DNA from: Porpolomopsis calyptriformis
Lineage: Eukaryota > Basidiomycota > Agaricomycetes > Agaricales > Hygrophoraceae
Assembly (NCBI GenBank): GCA_951640195.1
Contig: OX621166.1
Span: 2,100,501 to 2,164,500 of the forward strand
DNA length: 64,000 bases
Reading direction: 5' to 3'
Shown here: positions 1 through 12,858 of the stretch, one piece after another
Numbering within the stretch: position 1 is the first letter of the stretch
How the letters are laid out: every line of letters begins with the position of its first letter
Program-made: the position numbers and the translations under genes
Notes under the pieces: model-generated
Databases searched by the model: none
Seen by the model: the letters and a program-made list of their open reading frames with translations, nothing else
Told to the model about the DNA's origin: nothing

Positions 1-3000
1 CGACGGTATCGGCAACTCGCGGGGCAAAAATATGTTTCTCATGGTGTCTAGCGCCAGCAGTGGAAGTGCTGCAACTCTTAGCCACCAATTGTTTGACAGA
101 TTGCGAGTCTGACAAATTGAGGGGAACTGCACCAAAACTCGGCAAAGGCATTTTTGACTCAAAGGATGCCCGATGGTGAAGGGTAAACTTGGAGGAATCA
201 GGAGACCCGGGAATGATCACGTCCTGTAAGTATGTATATTAGTGACCGACATAAACCAGTGATAAATAGCTAATACCAACCTCTTCACCAGAAGACGATT
301 CATTGTCTTTTGACCACGAATCCCCAGGAAGCTCCTCATTCAGGGCAGAAAATGCCCCAGTTTTGTTCGGCTCGGAGTCGGTGGCCTTTTCCCCTTCCGC
401 GATCGTCGCATAGTTGAGCTCGGGCATGGATTTGGAGGAATATTTACAACAAGGGCGGCGTTTCTGGTTGGGAGAAGTGGTCATTGATGCCCACCGGCGT
501 TTAGCAAAATTGAATGGAGAAGGCTTGGATATTAGAGCACTTGAGCGGCGTGCGGAGGCCCGAGGGAAAATTTGGGAAGGAATCGATTCAACCTCACGCA
601 GACCATTGTTACCACCGCTGTACGGAAGGCCATCAGTACTTCGCTTTGAGACGTCCCCGTGGCCCGATTCGCAATCGGAATCAACAACTACAGCCGATTG
701 TGTGAGTTGATCATCTGGGGTTGCTGGTGGATCAGTTTCGTCTTCTGAAGTTGTTGCCGTCGCATCTACGTCGACTTTCGGAGGGTGCGAATCTTCCGAA
801 GAGAACCACGCGCGGCGGGCGAAGGTCAAGGGGTTTGGTGCCTGAAGGAGTCCCATGCCTTTCAATCCCAAGAGCGGCCTCTTGACGGTGAGCCAGAGGC
901 GTGGTAAAGTGAAAGTGGGCTCGTCTTTGACACTATCATCGGAGTGGCGAGGCTTTTTACTGGGCCTACCCGAATCGTCTAGTTCAGGAGCTCCACGTTT
1001 CCGGCCAGATACATCGCTATCCTCCTGCTTATCGCTCGCTTTCGTATTGTGTTCCAGCTTGTTCTTGCCTCTCGCTATTGCTCTCTGTGCACGTGACAAG
1101 ATATTTCCGTGCGCCATTGTGAACCTGTGCCTCGCGGCCCTCCTAGAATATCCTTTCCTCCCGAACCTCCCATTTGAGTTCCTTGGCTGATTGGGCGCCA
1201 CCACGGGCTCGGGTTTCGATCTGTCCTCTTCGGTCTTGAGGATCTCGGGGACAACCCGTCGCGGTCTTCCCCTCTTTCGTTTCGGCAGCTCCTTTGTAAC
1301 CGGAGCGAGTCGCTCATTCCGCTGACGGATAGCTGAGGAAGTCCGCTTAGGTGTGTCCGATATTCCCCTTTGTTCGGTCCTACGTTTTTTCAACGGCCGA
1401 ACAGTGTCTTGATGCTTTGGTTTAGGAGGGGCGGAAGCGGCGGCGGCAGCCAATTTTCTGTCCAGCGTCGACAATCCTTTATCTGTTACCCGCTTCGTAG
1501 GCGCTTCGACAGGGGTACCATCGCGGGGAGTGGGCAAGAAAGCAGTTATATGTGGAATCCGTGCTGGCCATGGCCGAGCGTAAATTGCAAAATGTCTCAT
1601 GCACCTGCGAGAGAAACGGAAAGATGACACAAGTGCATCAGCACAAGCGAGATAGGATAAGACACTCAAAAGATTAGCGAACCTTGGACAATCTTGCGGC
1701 TTCCGCTTCTTACCCTTCTTTGGCGAACACTCGATACCAAGGCCCCATACTACCTCCGAATCCACAGATATCACGGGCAATATGCTTGAGCATGTCGAGC
1801 ATATGGGAAGTGGTTTACCATCGGGACCGCGGGGAATATCAGGAGTAGCTGAAGAAACTTGAGAAGACACGATCAAGTTTGCTTGCAAGGACGGCCGAGC
1901 ACGTAAAACCCGAAGTTCAGGCTCCTCGCTTGACTTGGTACCTTTTCCTTTCTTCTCACCTTCAGAGGGTGGGGTCGGTGGTTTCGTCTTCCGCCCTCTG
2001 GTTTTTGTGGTTTTTTCCGGCGCTGATGAGGAGGCAGATGAACGGGTTAACCTTTTGAGAGAGGAGCCGCAAGTTTCCGCCAGCGAAGCCGTATCGTCTG
2101 TGAGAGGCGGTGTTACAAGCTGCTGGACCCCCTGAGTTGGCTCATCGTTCTTATCCAACTGCGAGGCAGCCAATGCCTTCTGTCGGCGAGTGGAAATAAT
2201 CGATTTGAAAGGAGCAATAGCCGTTTTGGTGGGTGAAGACGCCTTTTCATCCGACGATATCCCTAGCGATTCCGGAGTCAACAAGCCAAGGTTGCCAAAG
2301 GTATCAGCGCCCGGATTCGATAGGTGTCTGGAAGGGGATAAGGATCTGGAGTCAGAAGATACTTCCGCTCCTGCCTCCAGTTCAATTTCCCCGTCCTTTG
2401 GTACATCCGATGCTTCCGCAAGAGGCATGGTGGTCTCGTCATTGTCACTTTCATCAGAATCGTTATCTTCCTCCTGCAGAATTGCATACACCCCTCGGCG
2501 TGTTCTCCGTTCATTGACGTTGAGAGGAGGATTGGTGTCTCCTGTTCTGGAACCGGAGTTTGCCCGCGACTCTGAATCCGAACCGGAATGGTCTTCGTCG
2601 TCACATTGGGTCATGGCGTAGCCCCCTCTAACTGCCTTCTCGCAAGTCTCGCAAAGGCAGTGGCAATTGTTGCTTCCGACTGGTAGATGTTCAGTAGAAA
2701 GTTCGGAATGAATTGGATAAGAGAGAATAAAATACTCACAATAACCATCTCCATAGTGAGCCGTGATTTCCTCTCCTACTGCGATCGGTCTAATTACCCT
2801 GAAAGTAATATACTTTCCTTCGCGAAAAAGTTCACAATTATTGTTGCAGTCGTGCTGTACGAATCACAACACTCAACAAGAGTGCGTCAAAAGATGATAG
2901 ATTGCTCACGTTAACGAAGCGGGCTGGCCCTAGAAAAAGGTGATTCTTCTTCATTTGTTTGGAGTGAATAACACTGAAATCTCGGCGGATGTCGCTGTTC

Positions 3001-3762
3001 CTCATATCTGTGCGTTTTAGCTCCTTATCTTCTTCCTCTGTCAGATTGGCCATTGAACCCTTGAGTTCAGAGATGACCGCGCCAGCGGGCAGGGGGCGTG
3101 TGGCAAGAATACAAAGCTCGGATTTACCAGTTTCGTGAGAGTAGCGTGAAGTGTGGGCGATCTCGATAGAGCCGGAGGGATGATAAAGCTCAAAATAGCG
3201 TGAGGCATGTCTATAACAGGAACGTCGGTTTTAATGGATATGAGGCTGAGTGGGGGATACGCACGTGGCGAACGCGTTGATCTGTTTCTGGGTGTACGAC
3301 TTGAGATAGTAACGAACGGGTGGCAAACTAAAAAATAAGTGATTAGGATTCGGAGTCATCGCGGGCACTCATTCACTGACGCAAGGAGCTCGTCGACAGC
3401 TTGACGTGTTGCATGGTGAAGAGGACTCTTGGTAACCATATTCTGTGAGGCACAAGGAAGATAGCGAAAACGCGCGTCAACAAAGAATATGCGTGTGAAG
3501 GGATGAAGGGTTGGAGGAAATATAAAAGACTCACGCGTCTAACGATTTGCAAGAGGTCATCTGCATTAGTCTTGGGAAGGCGCCGAGAAGGATCCATTTT
3601 GTGAACAAGCAAGGGAACGACGCCAGTGCCGAGCTTCTCCACAAGAAGATGGCTGAGAAAGTCGTCGTCCTTTGACAAGTCCCGCATATTCATGATGTTT
3701 GTAGGGCGCCAAGTGACCCCTGACAAGGGAGGAACGTCCCCGATTTTGGGAGTGGGTGCCAT
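1..3762 (-). CDS. SET9: SET9/SUV420-type histone H4-K20 methyltransferase (3' end beyond window)
   Basis: Nuclear enzyme expected to methylate lysine 20 of histone H4. Spliced by eye, the N-terminal helical part (LSKDDDFLSHLLVEKL) leads into a SET domain: HASRYFELYHPSGSIEIAH, then the NHDC cofactor motif, which is split by an intron at 2855-2909, then GEEITAHYGDGY, and a post-SET Cys cluster NCHCLCETC near 2640-2670. The long C-terminal half is low complexity and basic, with CSTC and CPRCMRHFAIY motifs joined across an in-frame intron near 1610-1685. The frame near 239 ends in a stop, but a donor before it and an acceptor near 232 reopen a frame without stops to base 1, so the gene runs off the left edge. 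The start is ATG at 3762; an in-frame ATG a little downstream, just before LSKDDD, is an alternative. Two ACGCGT boxes lie upstream. The SET identification is firm; exon ends in the tail are less so. Confidence 0.9.
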
Positions 3763-3933
3763 AGAGCGTTGTTATTGAGAAGAATTGATGTGAAAAATAT
3801 CAACGCGAGTGAGAGCAATGGCCGGAACGGTGTTGGCCAAAAAACTATTGAAAAAACCGGGGACAGGATGAGGTGGAAGCTGAGATGGTGGGTAACATTC
3901 AACGTCTAACAGTTTACGTAACCGAGGCACATC

Positions 3934-3946
3934 ACGCGTAACGCGT
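3934..3946. promoter_or_regulatory. Tandem ACGCGT (MluI cell-cycle box-like) upstream of SET9
   Basis: Two ACGCGT hexamers at 3934-3939 and 3941-3946 are separated by one base, about 175 bp upstream of the SET9 start. ACGCGT is the core site of MBF-type Mbp1/Swi6 factors that drive G1/S genes in fungi. The sites are seen directly; cell-cycle control is inference. Confidence 0.4.
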
Positions 3947-4859
3947 CACGGCGCTGTTTCATTATCGTGACGCTTGGAATGTAATTTTCCTCAATCGCAA
4001 GCGTACTCCCTCTCACAACCTGGAAGGCCTCGCATGAAGTGCCGCAATAATACGTGGTGGGAGATGATAGCCACTGCATGAGGCTGCTTGTAACAAAGTT
4101 TTACCAGTTTGGCTGGAGGACGCATTGCCGTTTCATCAAAAGCTGTCTCCCGCCCTGAATTCAACTCCGCAAACACTCCCATTCTATGGGCCATCCAGAT
4201 GAGCATTTCTCTACATTGTTTTAGCATCACTGACTAGTAGAGCAATCACCATACCATCGAAGAACGAACGCCATGATTCTCGCTGGGCACAACCAGGTGA
4301 TATTGAGCCTACGGTACAGGTGGCCATGGGACCGAACTATCATGTCACTATCGGGACTGAGCCGTTGACTCTCACTGCCCTGGCAATTACTTGATCCCGA
4401 CCCTAGGTGCTGCCTCACGCTTGTTGTGCGATGCTAATGGAATTCAATTGAGTGGCCGTCCCTAGAGTATTGATGTTCCGCACGATCCGCATTGCACAAC
4501 GCACTGCACGGTACCTTTTGTCGTCAGGCTTCATAACATCAATTGCCTCGCCCCCATTTTACATACTGATTCGGATCGCCTGAATTCCAAATCGTCCCGG
4601 AAACGGAACGTCCGGAGAGTCACCAAGTACAATGCAGATATCGCGGTAATAAAAGCCGTGTCTTTCAAGGGAATTTGAAGTCACGGATGCTCCGGTGTTA
4701 TTTTCTTGACGATCGGTGTGGAAATAACCGACGATGTTAGCAAACAAGGTGATATACCAGATGGCAGAAGCACAATCGTCGTATCATAAGTACACTCGGC
4801 CAACCGGCTTCATCTGGTCATGCCCAAACAAAAGCAAACGAGAAAAAAATGGGAATGCA
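3947..4859. other. Intergenic stretch between SET9 and RPS8, no recognised gene
   Basis: About 900 bp without a recognisable product. The minus strand has three short frames (3991-4230, 4227-4418, 4559-4747) that resemble no family I know and do not join convincingly. They may be chance frames, a non-coding transcript or remains of a decayed gene. Confidence 0.4.
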
Positions 4860-5770
4860 TTAATGCTTTTGCTTGCCAGTTCTTATTTTCCGAACATAGA
4901 ACTACATGAACAGATAAGTTAGCGAAGCTAATGGGACAGTTGAGTGAAGACAAACTTCAAGCTCCTTGCCCTCAAGAATGTAACCGTCCGCACGGCCGGA
5001 TTGGCCAGGACGGCTGGATATTGCAGCGTACAACCGGCCAGCACCAAACTGCGACTCCAGTAGGGGGTCAACTTTGGCGTCTGGATGACATCGAAAAGTT
5101 TGAGTGTGAGTCGAACTCTAAGGAATGGGACACACCCTTCTTTCTCTCTTCTAGGTTGCGTTGTGCGTGATTCGACAGTTTTTTCTCCTCGGCAGATGCA
5201 TCAGCAGCCTGTTGGGATTTCACACCCTTCTTTGTTATAGGCTGGGCGTACTGTCGCACATAAAGAGGTTGGAAACGAACAGGAGGAGAAAAACGGTCTA
5301 CGCACATGAGATTCATACCATTGTCTGAAAGGCGTAGCATCGATCTGAATGATTGCACTCTTGACAAGTGTATTTGTTCTGACAAGCTCGTTGTTGGATG
5401 CATTGTACACCTATAGGGCGCGCCGCCGTGAGGGAGCGGCTAGGGCGATCGAAAAATAATCAAGGTACGCACAACACTTATGATCCTAGTTTTCTTCGTA
5501 ACATGTTCGGATGCCCAAGCGAAATTCCCGCTATCGAGACGTAGGGCACGGAATTTTGTATTTCCGCCACGAACACGAACGGTATGAACCCGCTTTGGAC
5601 CAAGCTTAGTATTGGCGGGCTGACGACCGAGTTCGAATTTTCTCTTCTTGCGGTAGTGCGCACGCTGCGCACCTGTTGCAGAGCGCTTGTGGCGGGAAGA
5701 GCGGGATATACCTACACGAAAAACAATTAGTTTGGGTCGTTACCGCAACCGTTGGCGATATCATACCCAT
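4860..5770 (-). CDS. RPS8: 40S ribosomal protein S8 (eS8)
   Basis: Cytosolic small-subunit ribosomal protein. Six exons can be spliced. Exon 1 is only ATGG (5770-5767), followed by an intron at 5712-5766. Exon 2 (5711-5473) gives [20 protein letters not shown] and continues through [20 protein letters not shown] to [14 protein letters not shown]. Exon 3 starts at 5410 and carries [12 protein letters not shown]. Later exons give [34 protein letters not shown] and [10 protein letters not shown], and the last ends [14 protein letters not shown] with stop TAA at 4860-4862. The order and length match eukaryotic S8e throughout. The tiny first exon followed at once by an intron is common in fungal ribosomal protein genes. 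It diverges from the chitin synthase gene across 258 bp. Confidence 0.97.
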
Positions 5771-6028
5771 AGTTGATGACTTTGTGGATGTCTCTCAAAA
5801 AAGAAAGTTAAGGTTTTGTACTACAGCTGCCCTCGGCAACACGTGCCGAGTCCAACTCAGCAAACTCCGGCCGTCAAGTCTATTCATATGCCGAGTTGCC
5901 CGCAGACACGAGATTCTTACATAAGCTGGTAACAAGCAAATTTGTTCCCAACCGTTTGTCCTGCATTCACTCGTTCGATAGCGGTACTCCACCGCTGATC
6001 CTCTACTTTCTGCAGTCTCTCTTTCATT
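5771..6028. promoter_or_regulatory. Shared divergent promoter region, RPS8 / chitin synthase
   Basis: 258 bp between two divergent start codons must hold both promoters and 5' UTRs. No TATA box or named factor site stands out; CT-rich tracts lie just before the chitin synthase ATG. Confidence 0.45.
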
Positions 6029-9000
6029 ATGGCCCTTCGTTTTCAGACAAACCATGATTTCACCGACATTCCAATCCCTACAACCCGTTTACCTCCCGCC
6101 TCTACCGCCACCATTCGTCGGGCGAAGACGTTAATTCGTCCAGAGCGCGGTGTCGCTCCAGTACCGCTCATAAAACCGTCAACTCCACTCTTGTCTACCC
6201 CCTCAGGATCCCCCCAGGCTCGGGGCAGTTGCGACTTGTGGACCATCTTTGCTTATATGGTCACATTTTGGGCGCCCGATTTTCTACTTAGTTCGATAGG
6301 AGGTTTGAGAGATAAGCACACCAGACAGGCGTGGAGAGAGAAGATAGCCCTTTGCTTCATAATTTTCATCTTCTGCGCCTTTGTCGGTTTTGCGACAGTC
6401 GGGTTTCAGAAGGTCCTATGTCCGCTGAACAACACCAACAGTCGATTTATCCGACTTGGTGCTGCAGCTAACACTCTCGGCATTCATGGTCTCGTTTTTA
6501 ACGTCACTTCCGCAAAATCACCTTCCGGCGTCGACTTTACAGCTCTCGCTCAACATCCAGGCCAAGACATCACAACATTGTTCAACCGAGATGCCTCCGA
6601 TTTTCCTGCCTGTGTGGGCTTGCGTTTTCGTGTCGCGCGCGATCCACCATGCACATCAGTCACTCCTTGTCCCCTCGGCAACCTCAATTCATCATCCACA
6701 TTCCAATCTCTCTCTCTCGTCCCAACTTCCTCTCTCGTCGGCTACGACTGGGATCAAGTAGCTCTACTCAACAACTATTTCGTCTTGGACGGCGCAGTTC
6801 TCAACATGAGTCCCTACATGACCACCCACCCAACAAAAGTTCCCTCGGATAACGTCGACACCGCACTTCGCACCCTTATGCTAACCCAACCCGCAGCCAG
6901 CGGAAAGGATGGTACCCGTCTTTTTTCGAGTCGTCCAGACCTGCGCCAAGCCGTTCCGTGCTTGAAGCAACGGTATTACGCCGGTAACATCGATAAGATC
7001 ACCCCCGGTTGTTTCATCTCCCAACTGTTTCTGTATACAGGCCTGATCGTTATTCTCGGATTGGTGTTCGTTCGTTTCGTTATGGCTTGTGTATTTAATT
7101 GGTTCCTGTCCGCCCAGTTGGCTGGTGCTCCAAGTAGCAGGGATCTTAATCGCTCTGCGATCAGTCCTGCTGTAATGCCCGAGGGGGCAAATATCCCTTT
7201 GGACAGCAAGAATGGGACAGCGCCATGGGCTGGACCTGGCGGCAGGAGGATCGTGAAGAACATTAATCCCAAACATGTTGCCCGGTCCATCGCATCCGCC
7301 TCTAGTACGACGCTCACCCACTCAGAAGGACCGGCGTCAGTCATGAGCCTGGCGCAGATCGGAGCGGAGTTATTTGCGGTGTGCTTAGTCACTTGCTACT
7401 CGGAAGGCGAGGACTCGCTGAGGACGACCTTGGACTCGATATCAAAATCAACTTATTCTGATTCGCGTAAGCTGCTGTTCGTAGTGGCTGATGGGATGAT
7501 CACGGGTGCTGGAGAGCGGAGGAGCACCCCAGATATTTGTGTCTCCTTGTTAGATGCAGATCCTCGATTTGGAAATCCGACTCCTATGAGCTACATTGCC
7601 GTTGGGTCGGGGGCGAAGAAGCACAATAGGGCCATGATTTATGCCGGTCATTACAGTGAGTATCATTGTTCTGCAACCTTGTCCGTTTCTCATCGTGTTA
7701 TCTTCAGCTGTCGCTGGTCGTCGCACACCCACGGTCATTGTTGTCAAATGTGGTACTGAGATCGAGGCCATAAAAGACAAGAAGCCAGGAAATAGGGGCA
7801 AACGCGACAGTCAGCTCATTCTTATGAATTTTTTCTCTCGCGTCACGTACAATGATCGCATGACACCACTGGATTTCGATTTGTTCCGAAAGATTCACAT
7901 TCTCATGGGGGTCACCCCGGATTTCTTCGAAGTTTGCCTAATGGTTATTACTTTTTTTTTAGAAAGAATGTTTCCGGCACCAAAACTGACGGATGTATTT
8001 CACAGGTGGATGCTGACACGAAAGTGTACCCCGATTCGTTGCGAAGCCTGGTTAACTGCATGCATCACGACCAGATGATCATGGGTTGTTGCGGGGAGAC
8101 TCGTATTGCCAACAAGCGACAATCATGGGTGACAGCCATTCAAGTCTTCGAATACTTCATTTCCCACCATCTCGCCAAGGCATTCGAATCTGTATTCGGC
8201 GGTGTCTCCTGCCTTCCTGGTTGCTTTTCCATGTATCGACTGAAGGCACGGAGAGCCAGCGGCGATGACTGGGTACCTCTCATCACAAAGCCCGAAATCG
8301 TAAGAGAGTATAGCCAAAGCGAGGTCGCGACGCTACACCAGAAGAATCTCCTTCTTCTTGGTGAAGATCGTTTTCTGACGACGATTTTGCTACGGACGTT
8401 CCCCAACAGGAAGATGATATTCCTGCCACAAGCGAGGTGCCGAACCATTGTACCGGACACCTTCAAGGTTCTGTTGTCTCAGCGCCGCCGTTGGATCAAT
8501 TCGACGATTCATAACCTTATGGAGCTGGTCCTAGTCCGGAATCTTTGCGGCACGTTCTGCTTCAGTATGCAGTTTGTGGTCTTCATGGATCTGCTGGGAA
8601 CGGTCGTGCTGCCCATCGCTATTTCCCTCACATACATGCTGATTGGCGGCATGGCAATCTCGCCACCAAAGACCTTTGAGGAAGCGATCCCGTTGATGAT
8701 GCTTGTCGCCGTTCTTGGATTGCCTGCAATTCTGATTCTAATCACAACTCGGAAAGTGGTATATGTATTCTGGATGTTAATTTATCTTTTCGCTCTGCCC
8801 ATATGGAACTTTGTCCTTCCTTTGTATGCCTTTTGGCACTTTGACGACTTCTCGTGGGGGGAAACTAGGTATGCTGTTTGCTCAGACTTGGTTACTATCC
8901 ATTCTGATTTTGGCTGCAATATAGAAAGGTGGAAGGCGAGACCAAGGCTGAGCATCACGGCATCGGAGGTGGTGCCTCAGAGGGCCCTGCGGTGCCATTG

Positions 9001-9597
9001 AGGCGATGGGAAGATTGGGAACGTTCTCGACTCCGCAAACTTAGACGCGAAGAGAGACGGCGGAAAGAATTTGAGCGGGCTCATCCTTCGGGATACTTCC
9101 CTGGTGAGGGCGATTTGCTCAGCGCCCGGTTCGAGATCCGGAGCCAATACGATGGTTCCGACACCCTTTCCCTTGCATCATCCGACGAGGACCAATGGGG
9201 TACACAAATCGGAGGATACAACGAGTACAACGCAAAGTATCCACCACCGCCCGTTGGACTTCACATTGCCCATGGTGCACTGGAAAGTGCGGAAACGGTC
9301 GACGGTGCAGAGCTGGAGGCCATGCTAGAGACAGGTTTCGACGATGGACATTCGCCGACTAGTGCAACTATCCCAGCGCCTCGGTACACGCTGACGGATG
9401 CGCCAGCCGTCCCACTGCATCGTGGATACGCCCCAGTGTCTACGACAACTCAGGGATATCCGGATGTTCCCCCTTCACCAACAGTTTCACAAGTGAATCT
9501 TAGCGCGAGGGGACGCGGTGGCACCGCTCGCAGCGTCCGGCCACCCAGACCGCAATATGGACCACTAGGCCCGCTGGACCCGGGTACGAGATTCTGA
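6029..9597 (+). CDS. Chitin synthase, class IV (CHS3-type)
   Basis: Integral plasma-membrane GT2 enzyme that polymerises N-acetylglucosamine from UDP-GlcNAc into cell-wall chitin. The N-terminal part has membrane segments near residues 105-125 and 335-360 flanking a Cys-containing lumenal region. The catalytic core follows: [35 protein letters not shown] (joined across an intron at about 7942-8006), GEDRFLTT, and the chitin synthase signature [10 protein letters not shown] near 8490. Several transmembrane helices follow (8550-8850) and then a hydrophilic, probably cytosolic, tail ending at 9597. Introns with good signals lie near 7656-7708, 7942-8006 and 8869-8923. The class IV assignment rests on the N-terminal layout and core similarity to yeast Chs3; no myosin motor domain is present, which excludes classes V and VII. 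Confidence 0.93.
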
Positions 9598-10084
9598 GCC
9601 TGGGCGCTCTCTCTCCCATTGTATATACCCCACATGCCAACCTTACAATCCTTCCTAATACCCACTGATCACCTGTTCCCCGCTGCATACAGGCCTGATT
9701 ACATTGTTACACTATCATACCTTTTCACACGCGCATTTTTAACGTACTGCCTGCTCTCTCTCTCTCTCTGGCAATTTTTACAGGCCCACTGCATTTGTCT
9801 GTTAGAAAATGGGAATGGACTCTTACCACTTTGACTGTTGTGGCAAGTCATTACTAAACAATTCCCGGCGCCCAGTTAGGCTTCAATTTGAAAGAGCGTG
9901 ACTGAGTCGACACGCTCGATAACTGCACGACTCTTTGCTTCGCACCTCCATTAATTGCAGAGGCCCCCCAGGATCTTGAAGGCCATCAGAACTCTTCCCA
10001 CTTTTACCCTTCAGATCCTTTTACCATCAGTCATATACTCCAGGTCAGTCTCGCCACGCGATCTACCAACCCTAATTCCAACCC
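9598..10084. other. Intergenic region, no gene seen
   Basis: 487 bp holding the chitin synthase 3' UTR and the promoter of the next gene. A short CT-rich microsatellite occurs near 9752-9768. Nothing else is recognisable. Confidence 0.5.
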
Positions 10085-12858
10085 ATGGCCATCCAGATGA
10101 CAACCATGCTATGTCAAAATGCATCCAAACTCCCAGAGAACTTTCCAGATTCCCTCCTGGACGGTGAGCTCCCGTCCAAGCGATCGATATTCTCTGCTAA
10201 AGACCTAGATATCCTATCTGACAGTGCTTGTCTCCGATATCCTGAAAGTCGCTCCGTCTTCACGCGGGACATTTTTATCATTACTCGGCTCGAAAATTCA
10301 TGCTTCCGCCGTCCGTGTGCTATTCACTACAACACCCATTCCGGACGACGCACGTCTGTTTGAGACGGAGCACAAGTCTATTGTCACGCCTCTGCTGACG
10401 AACCCTAAAAGATACGCTCAAGCCGTCAAGTCGCTTGTCATTAAGGATCCTGTTTTCAGTGCTCAGCAAATGTACGGTTTGGATTCAGACGACGCGCCCG
10501 CGGAATCGCCTACTTCATCTTCACGGGCCGCGTTCCGGCCTCTTGATGCACAGAATTTATCGTGGATTCTTGAAGTATGTAGCAACCTCGATACCTTCAT
10601 CTGGGAGAGTTCTATTCCACCCCCAGACGGAATTTGCGAGGTGAACGGCTTCCGGTGTGGCAAAGTTGTTGTATTTTATTTAATGTTTTGGCAGATGTTA
10701 CTCTCGCCTACCTCCCGGCTCACTCGCGTTTCTTTCACCCCGCGTCCTGGCCCTGCTTCTCTTGCTTCACCCAAATGGGATGGCCCCTCACTACCACTGC
10801 TCAGCAGTCTGCCTCTCACTTCTCTTCACCTGTCTCGTCTGTCGCAGCGTGGTGCCCGAACGCTCTCTGTTCTCTTGTCTAACATGGGCGAGTATTCAAC
10901 CCTGGAGGACTTGAGCGTCAATTTCGTCTGGCTGGACGACCAGCTGTGTGAGATGGTTGCCCAAGCTGGCGGCAAGATTCGCAAATTGAGAATTGGAACG
11001 AACGGGACCAAGTTGACGGATAAAGGAGTTGCGGCCATCGTAGAGGGATGTGATGCCCTGGAAGAGTTGGTATTCGACGAAGTTCAAGGTTTGATCTTGT
11101 TTTTCAAGTTTCTGGTTCATTTTTCCTGACGAAAGAAAATAAATAGGTCGGTTGAGTCGATCTCTTTGGACCAAACTGGCTAGTTTCCCACCTGGTCTCA
11201 AGACTTTCCAAATAATCATCAGCGAAGCGGGTCCCCATCACTCTTGGATGAAAGACCATTTATTATCGCTCCATGCTATACCTATTGAGTCACTGAGAAG
11301 CCTGTCTGTCGTAAGGCGAGAGCCGCTGCCCCGGGTCCAAAATGGTGTTCCCGTCTTTGACTTGATCGTTGAGGATGTGGTTGCTTTGAAGCCGGTTTCG
11401 AAAGATTTTCTGGACAAGATGAGAGACGCGAGGTCTTTGACTTGGTTCGAGTGCGACTGGTGGTCTTGGAGCATGGCTGACCTCAAAGTTGTCCTGGAAA
11501 GCTGTCCGAATCTTGAGGTTCGTCGTGCCTCGATGCTTCATTTTCTTTGTTGGTTGTCTGAATCAGTTCTGCGTTGAACAGAGGATAAAGTTGTGCTTGG
11601 ATGCGCCTGTTTCGAAACTTTTGAGCTTGACGTCTGCTTTTGCCTCTTTGTCGAATTTGCACACAGTTTCCATCAGTGTGGATCCTTTGCATGCTCCGGG
11701 AAAGCCTCCTGTGCCTGTTCCTATGCCTCTGTTGTCACAGTCTTCTCTCCCTTCGCCGAGGGAATCTCCGGCGCTGAAGGCAAAATCTGTTTTGCCTCAA
11801 TTGCTGGATTTTGATCAGATGCACACACAAACTTGTCGTTTAAATGATATCCCTGGTGATCCGTCTATGCCTCTTTTGCGAGACGTCAAGCGGTTCGTGC
11901 GCAAGTGCCCCAAGCTGACGCTTTTGGGTACAGTGTTGTCGTTTTAACATCGGAAGGTATTGGTGTTAACAGATTCTTTGTGCGGTATACAGAATGGTAC
12001 GGGAAGGCTGGTCGAGGGTCGTGGTCAATTGCACGACCGTCCCCAACCACATCCAAGATTAGCATCAATGTTTCAGTCGAATACACTCCGCCGATGATAG
12101 CGGAAGATGTATGGAAGGAGATGTTGCGACAGAGTGAGATGGAAGAAGCTGTGAGGCAAGGCTGGAATCCTAGTAAAATTGAAAGAGTTGGTCGATCGTG
12201 GACCAGTGAGGCGGCTGATGCGCTGGCAGCGGAGCAATGTGGTGAAAAGGATAAAGAGGATTGCGTTTCAAGCGCGGAAAAGGGGAAATCGCGGGAGGCG
12301 GCGCGAAGGGGAAGACTGTCGTCCGTTTCGACATCGTCTTCGTCCTCTGGCGTAGGCGACTCGCACGCGTACCCACTACCGCCGACGCCGACGCGAAGCT
12401 CGCAATCCCCCCTTCAACAATTCTCTCCTCTGACACCCTCGCATTCGGAAAGCTCTGTGTCGACCGCACTTTCGTCCGTTGTGGAAAGCGGAGAACGGAC
12501 GCTTTCGTGCGAGGAAGACGACCAAGAGCGTTTGGGTGGGGACGGGGAGTGTAATTTCCAGGTGAACGGAGCTGTTAGGGGCCGCACGAAGATTGGGGCA
12601 GCGTCTACGAGCGGCAAGCAACATTATGAACGGACGGGGTCGGTGAGCAAAAGTGGTCGCGGGGTGGGAGGGTGTGGTGGGAGGGCGGGAAGAGGAAGAG
12701 GTCGGGGCGCGGTCGGTGGAGGGAGGAAGGGTTCGGTTGGTGAAGGCAGCGGGGCACCGACTACGAATGGGACGGGCGTGGGGAAGGCGGGGAGAGGATC
12801 TGGCCACTCGTCCGCATTCCATGGTGGAGATCGTAGCAAGCGATCATCGACTCACTGA
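10085..12858 (+). CDS. Leucine-rich-repeat protein with Ser-rich and RG-rich C-terminal tail
   Basis: No named function. Splicing by eye joins an N-terminal exon ending PDSLLD to VLVSDILKVAPSSRGTFLSL, reminiscent of the degenerate F-box/LRR proteins common in Agaricomycetes. LRR-like blocks follow: LPLTSLHLSRL, YSTLEDLSVNFVWL, GKIRKLRIGTNGTKLTDKG, CDALEELVFDEV, CPNLE and CPKLTLLEWYGKAGRGSW. Introns fall near 10154-10223, 10640-10695, 11089-11146, 11519-11581 and 11929-11992; the last acceptor (ATACAG before AATGG) restores the reading frame. After a block with PPMIAEDVWKEMLRQSEMEE the protein becomes low complexity, Ser/Pro-rich and then Gly/Arg-rich (GGRAGRGRGRGAVGGGRKG) to the stop. The LRR part is supported; the F-box and the role are inference. 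Confidence 0.7.

Noticed and set aside
2190..2621. 143-codon plus-strand frame
   Set aside because: Antisense shadow of the SET9 C-terminal region.
6881..7392. Two long minus-strand frames
   Set aside because: Antisense to chitin synthase exons; no family content.
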